From JARROD01 sp037384225 (lineage in GTDB: Bacteria > Pseudomonadota > Gammaproteobacteria > Pseudomonadales > Cellvibrionaceae): DNA of 6,381 nt. A model generated the notes under the pieces. That model worked only from the letters and a program-made list of their open reading frames with translations. It had not been told where the DNA came from and searched no databases. Location: assembly GCA_037384225.1 (NCBI GenBank), contig JARROD010000316.1:1-6381 (forward strand), in the 5' to 3' direction. Both the position numbers and the translations under genes were made by a program. Below, piece by piece: positions 6,358 through 6,381 of this stretch (position 1 is its first letter; each line of letters begins with the position of its first letter).

Positions 6358-6381
6358 AAGTGTAAAAAACAGGAAGAAGTC

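Noticed and set aside
6316..6380. Intrinsic terminator at the right-hand hairpin
   Set aside because: No T-run follows the stem on either strand. The A-run on the plus strand is five bases away and of the wrong polarity.

Overview
The window looks like gammaproteobacterial chromosome. The protein families, the tightly packed adaptor/permease gene pair and the mid-range GC content suggest this, and the exact lineage cannot be fixed from the sequence alone. No plasmid, phage, CRISPR or RNA-gene signal was seen.

Layout, left to right. Positions 1-228 hold the 3' end of an unrecognised gene that enters from outside the window. Positions 229-750 are gene-free and contain a GC-rich repeat of about 208 bp with imperfect terminal inverted repeats (315-522), a large 17-bp-stem hairpin (588-651) and a candidate promoter for the next gene. 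Positions 751-1482 (+) encode a MaoC/NodN-type hot-dog dehydratase with an unusual N-terminal extension of about 100 residues. A 39-bp convergent gap follows, carrying a palindrome that resembles two repeat ends joined together. Positions 5600-1522 (-) form an efflux operon: a periplasmic adaptor (HlyD/AcrA type, 371 aa), then an RND permease whose GTG start directly abuts the adaptor stop codon. Positions 5601-6381 carry no gene. They hold a second, diverged copy of the GC-rich repeat (conserved part 6002-6122), a perfect 4 x 9-bp AT-rich tandem repeat (6214-6249) and a perfect 17-bp hairpin (6316-6357).

How the genes work together. The adaptor and permease would make the periplasmic and inner-membrane parts of a tripartite proton-driven exporter. 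No outer-membrane TolC-like gene is present, so that partner would have to come from elsewhere. The permease is broken: an 83-aa N-terminal piece ends at a TGA overlapping the GTG of a 904-aa remainder, and roughly 43 codons of the first porter subdomain are missing between them. A deletion of about 130 bp with a frameshift explains this best, so the pump is probably inactive unless the break is a sequence error. The MaoC-like gene is convergent and shows no evident functional link to the pump.

The most notable non-coding signal is the pair of diverged GC-rich repeats flanking the gene block. They look like a small non-autonomous (MITE-like) family. No complete new system is visible in this window.
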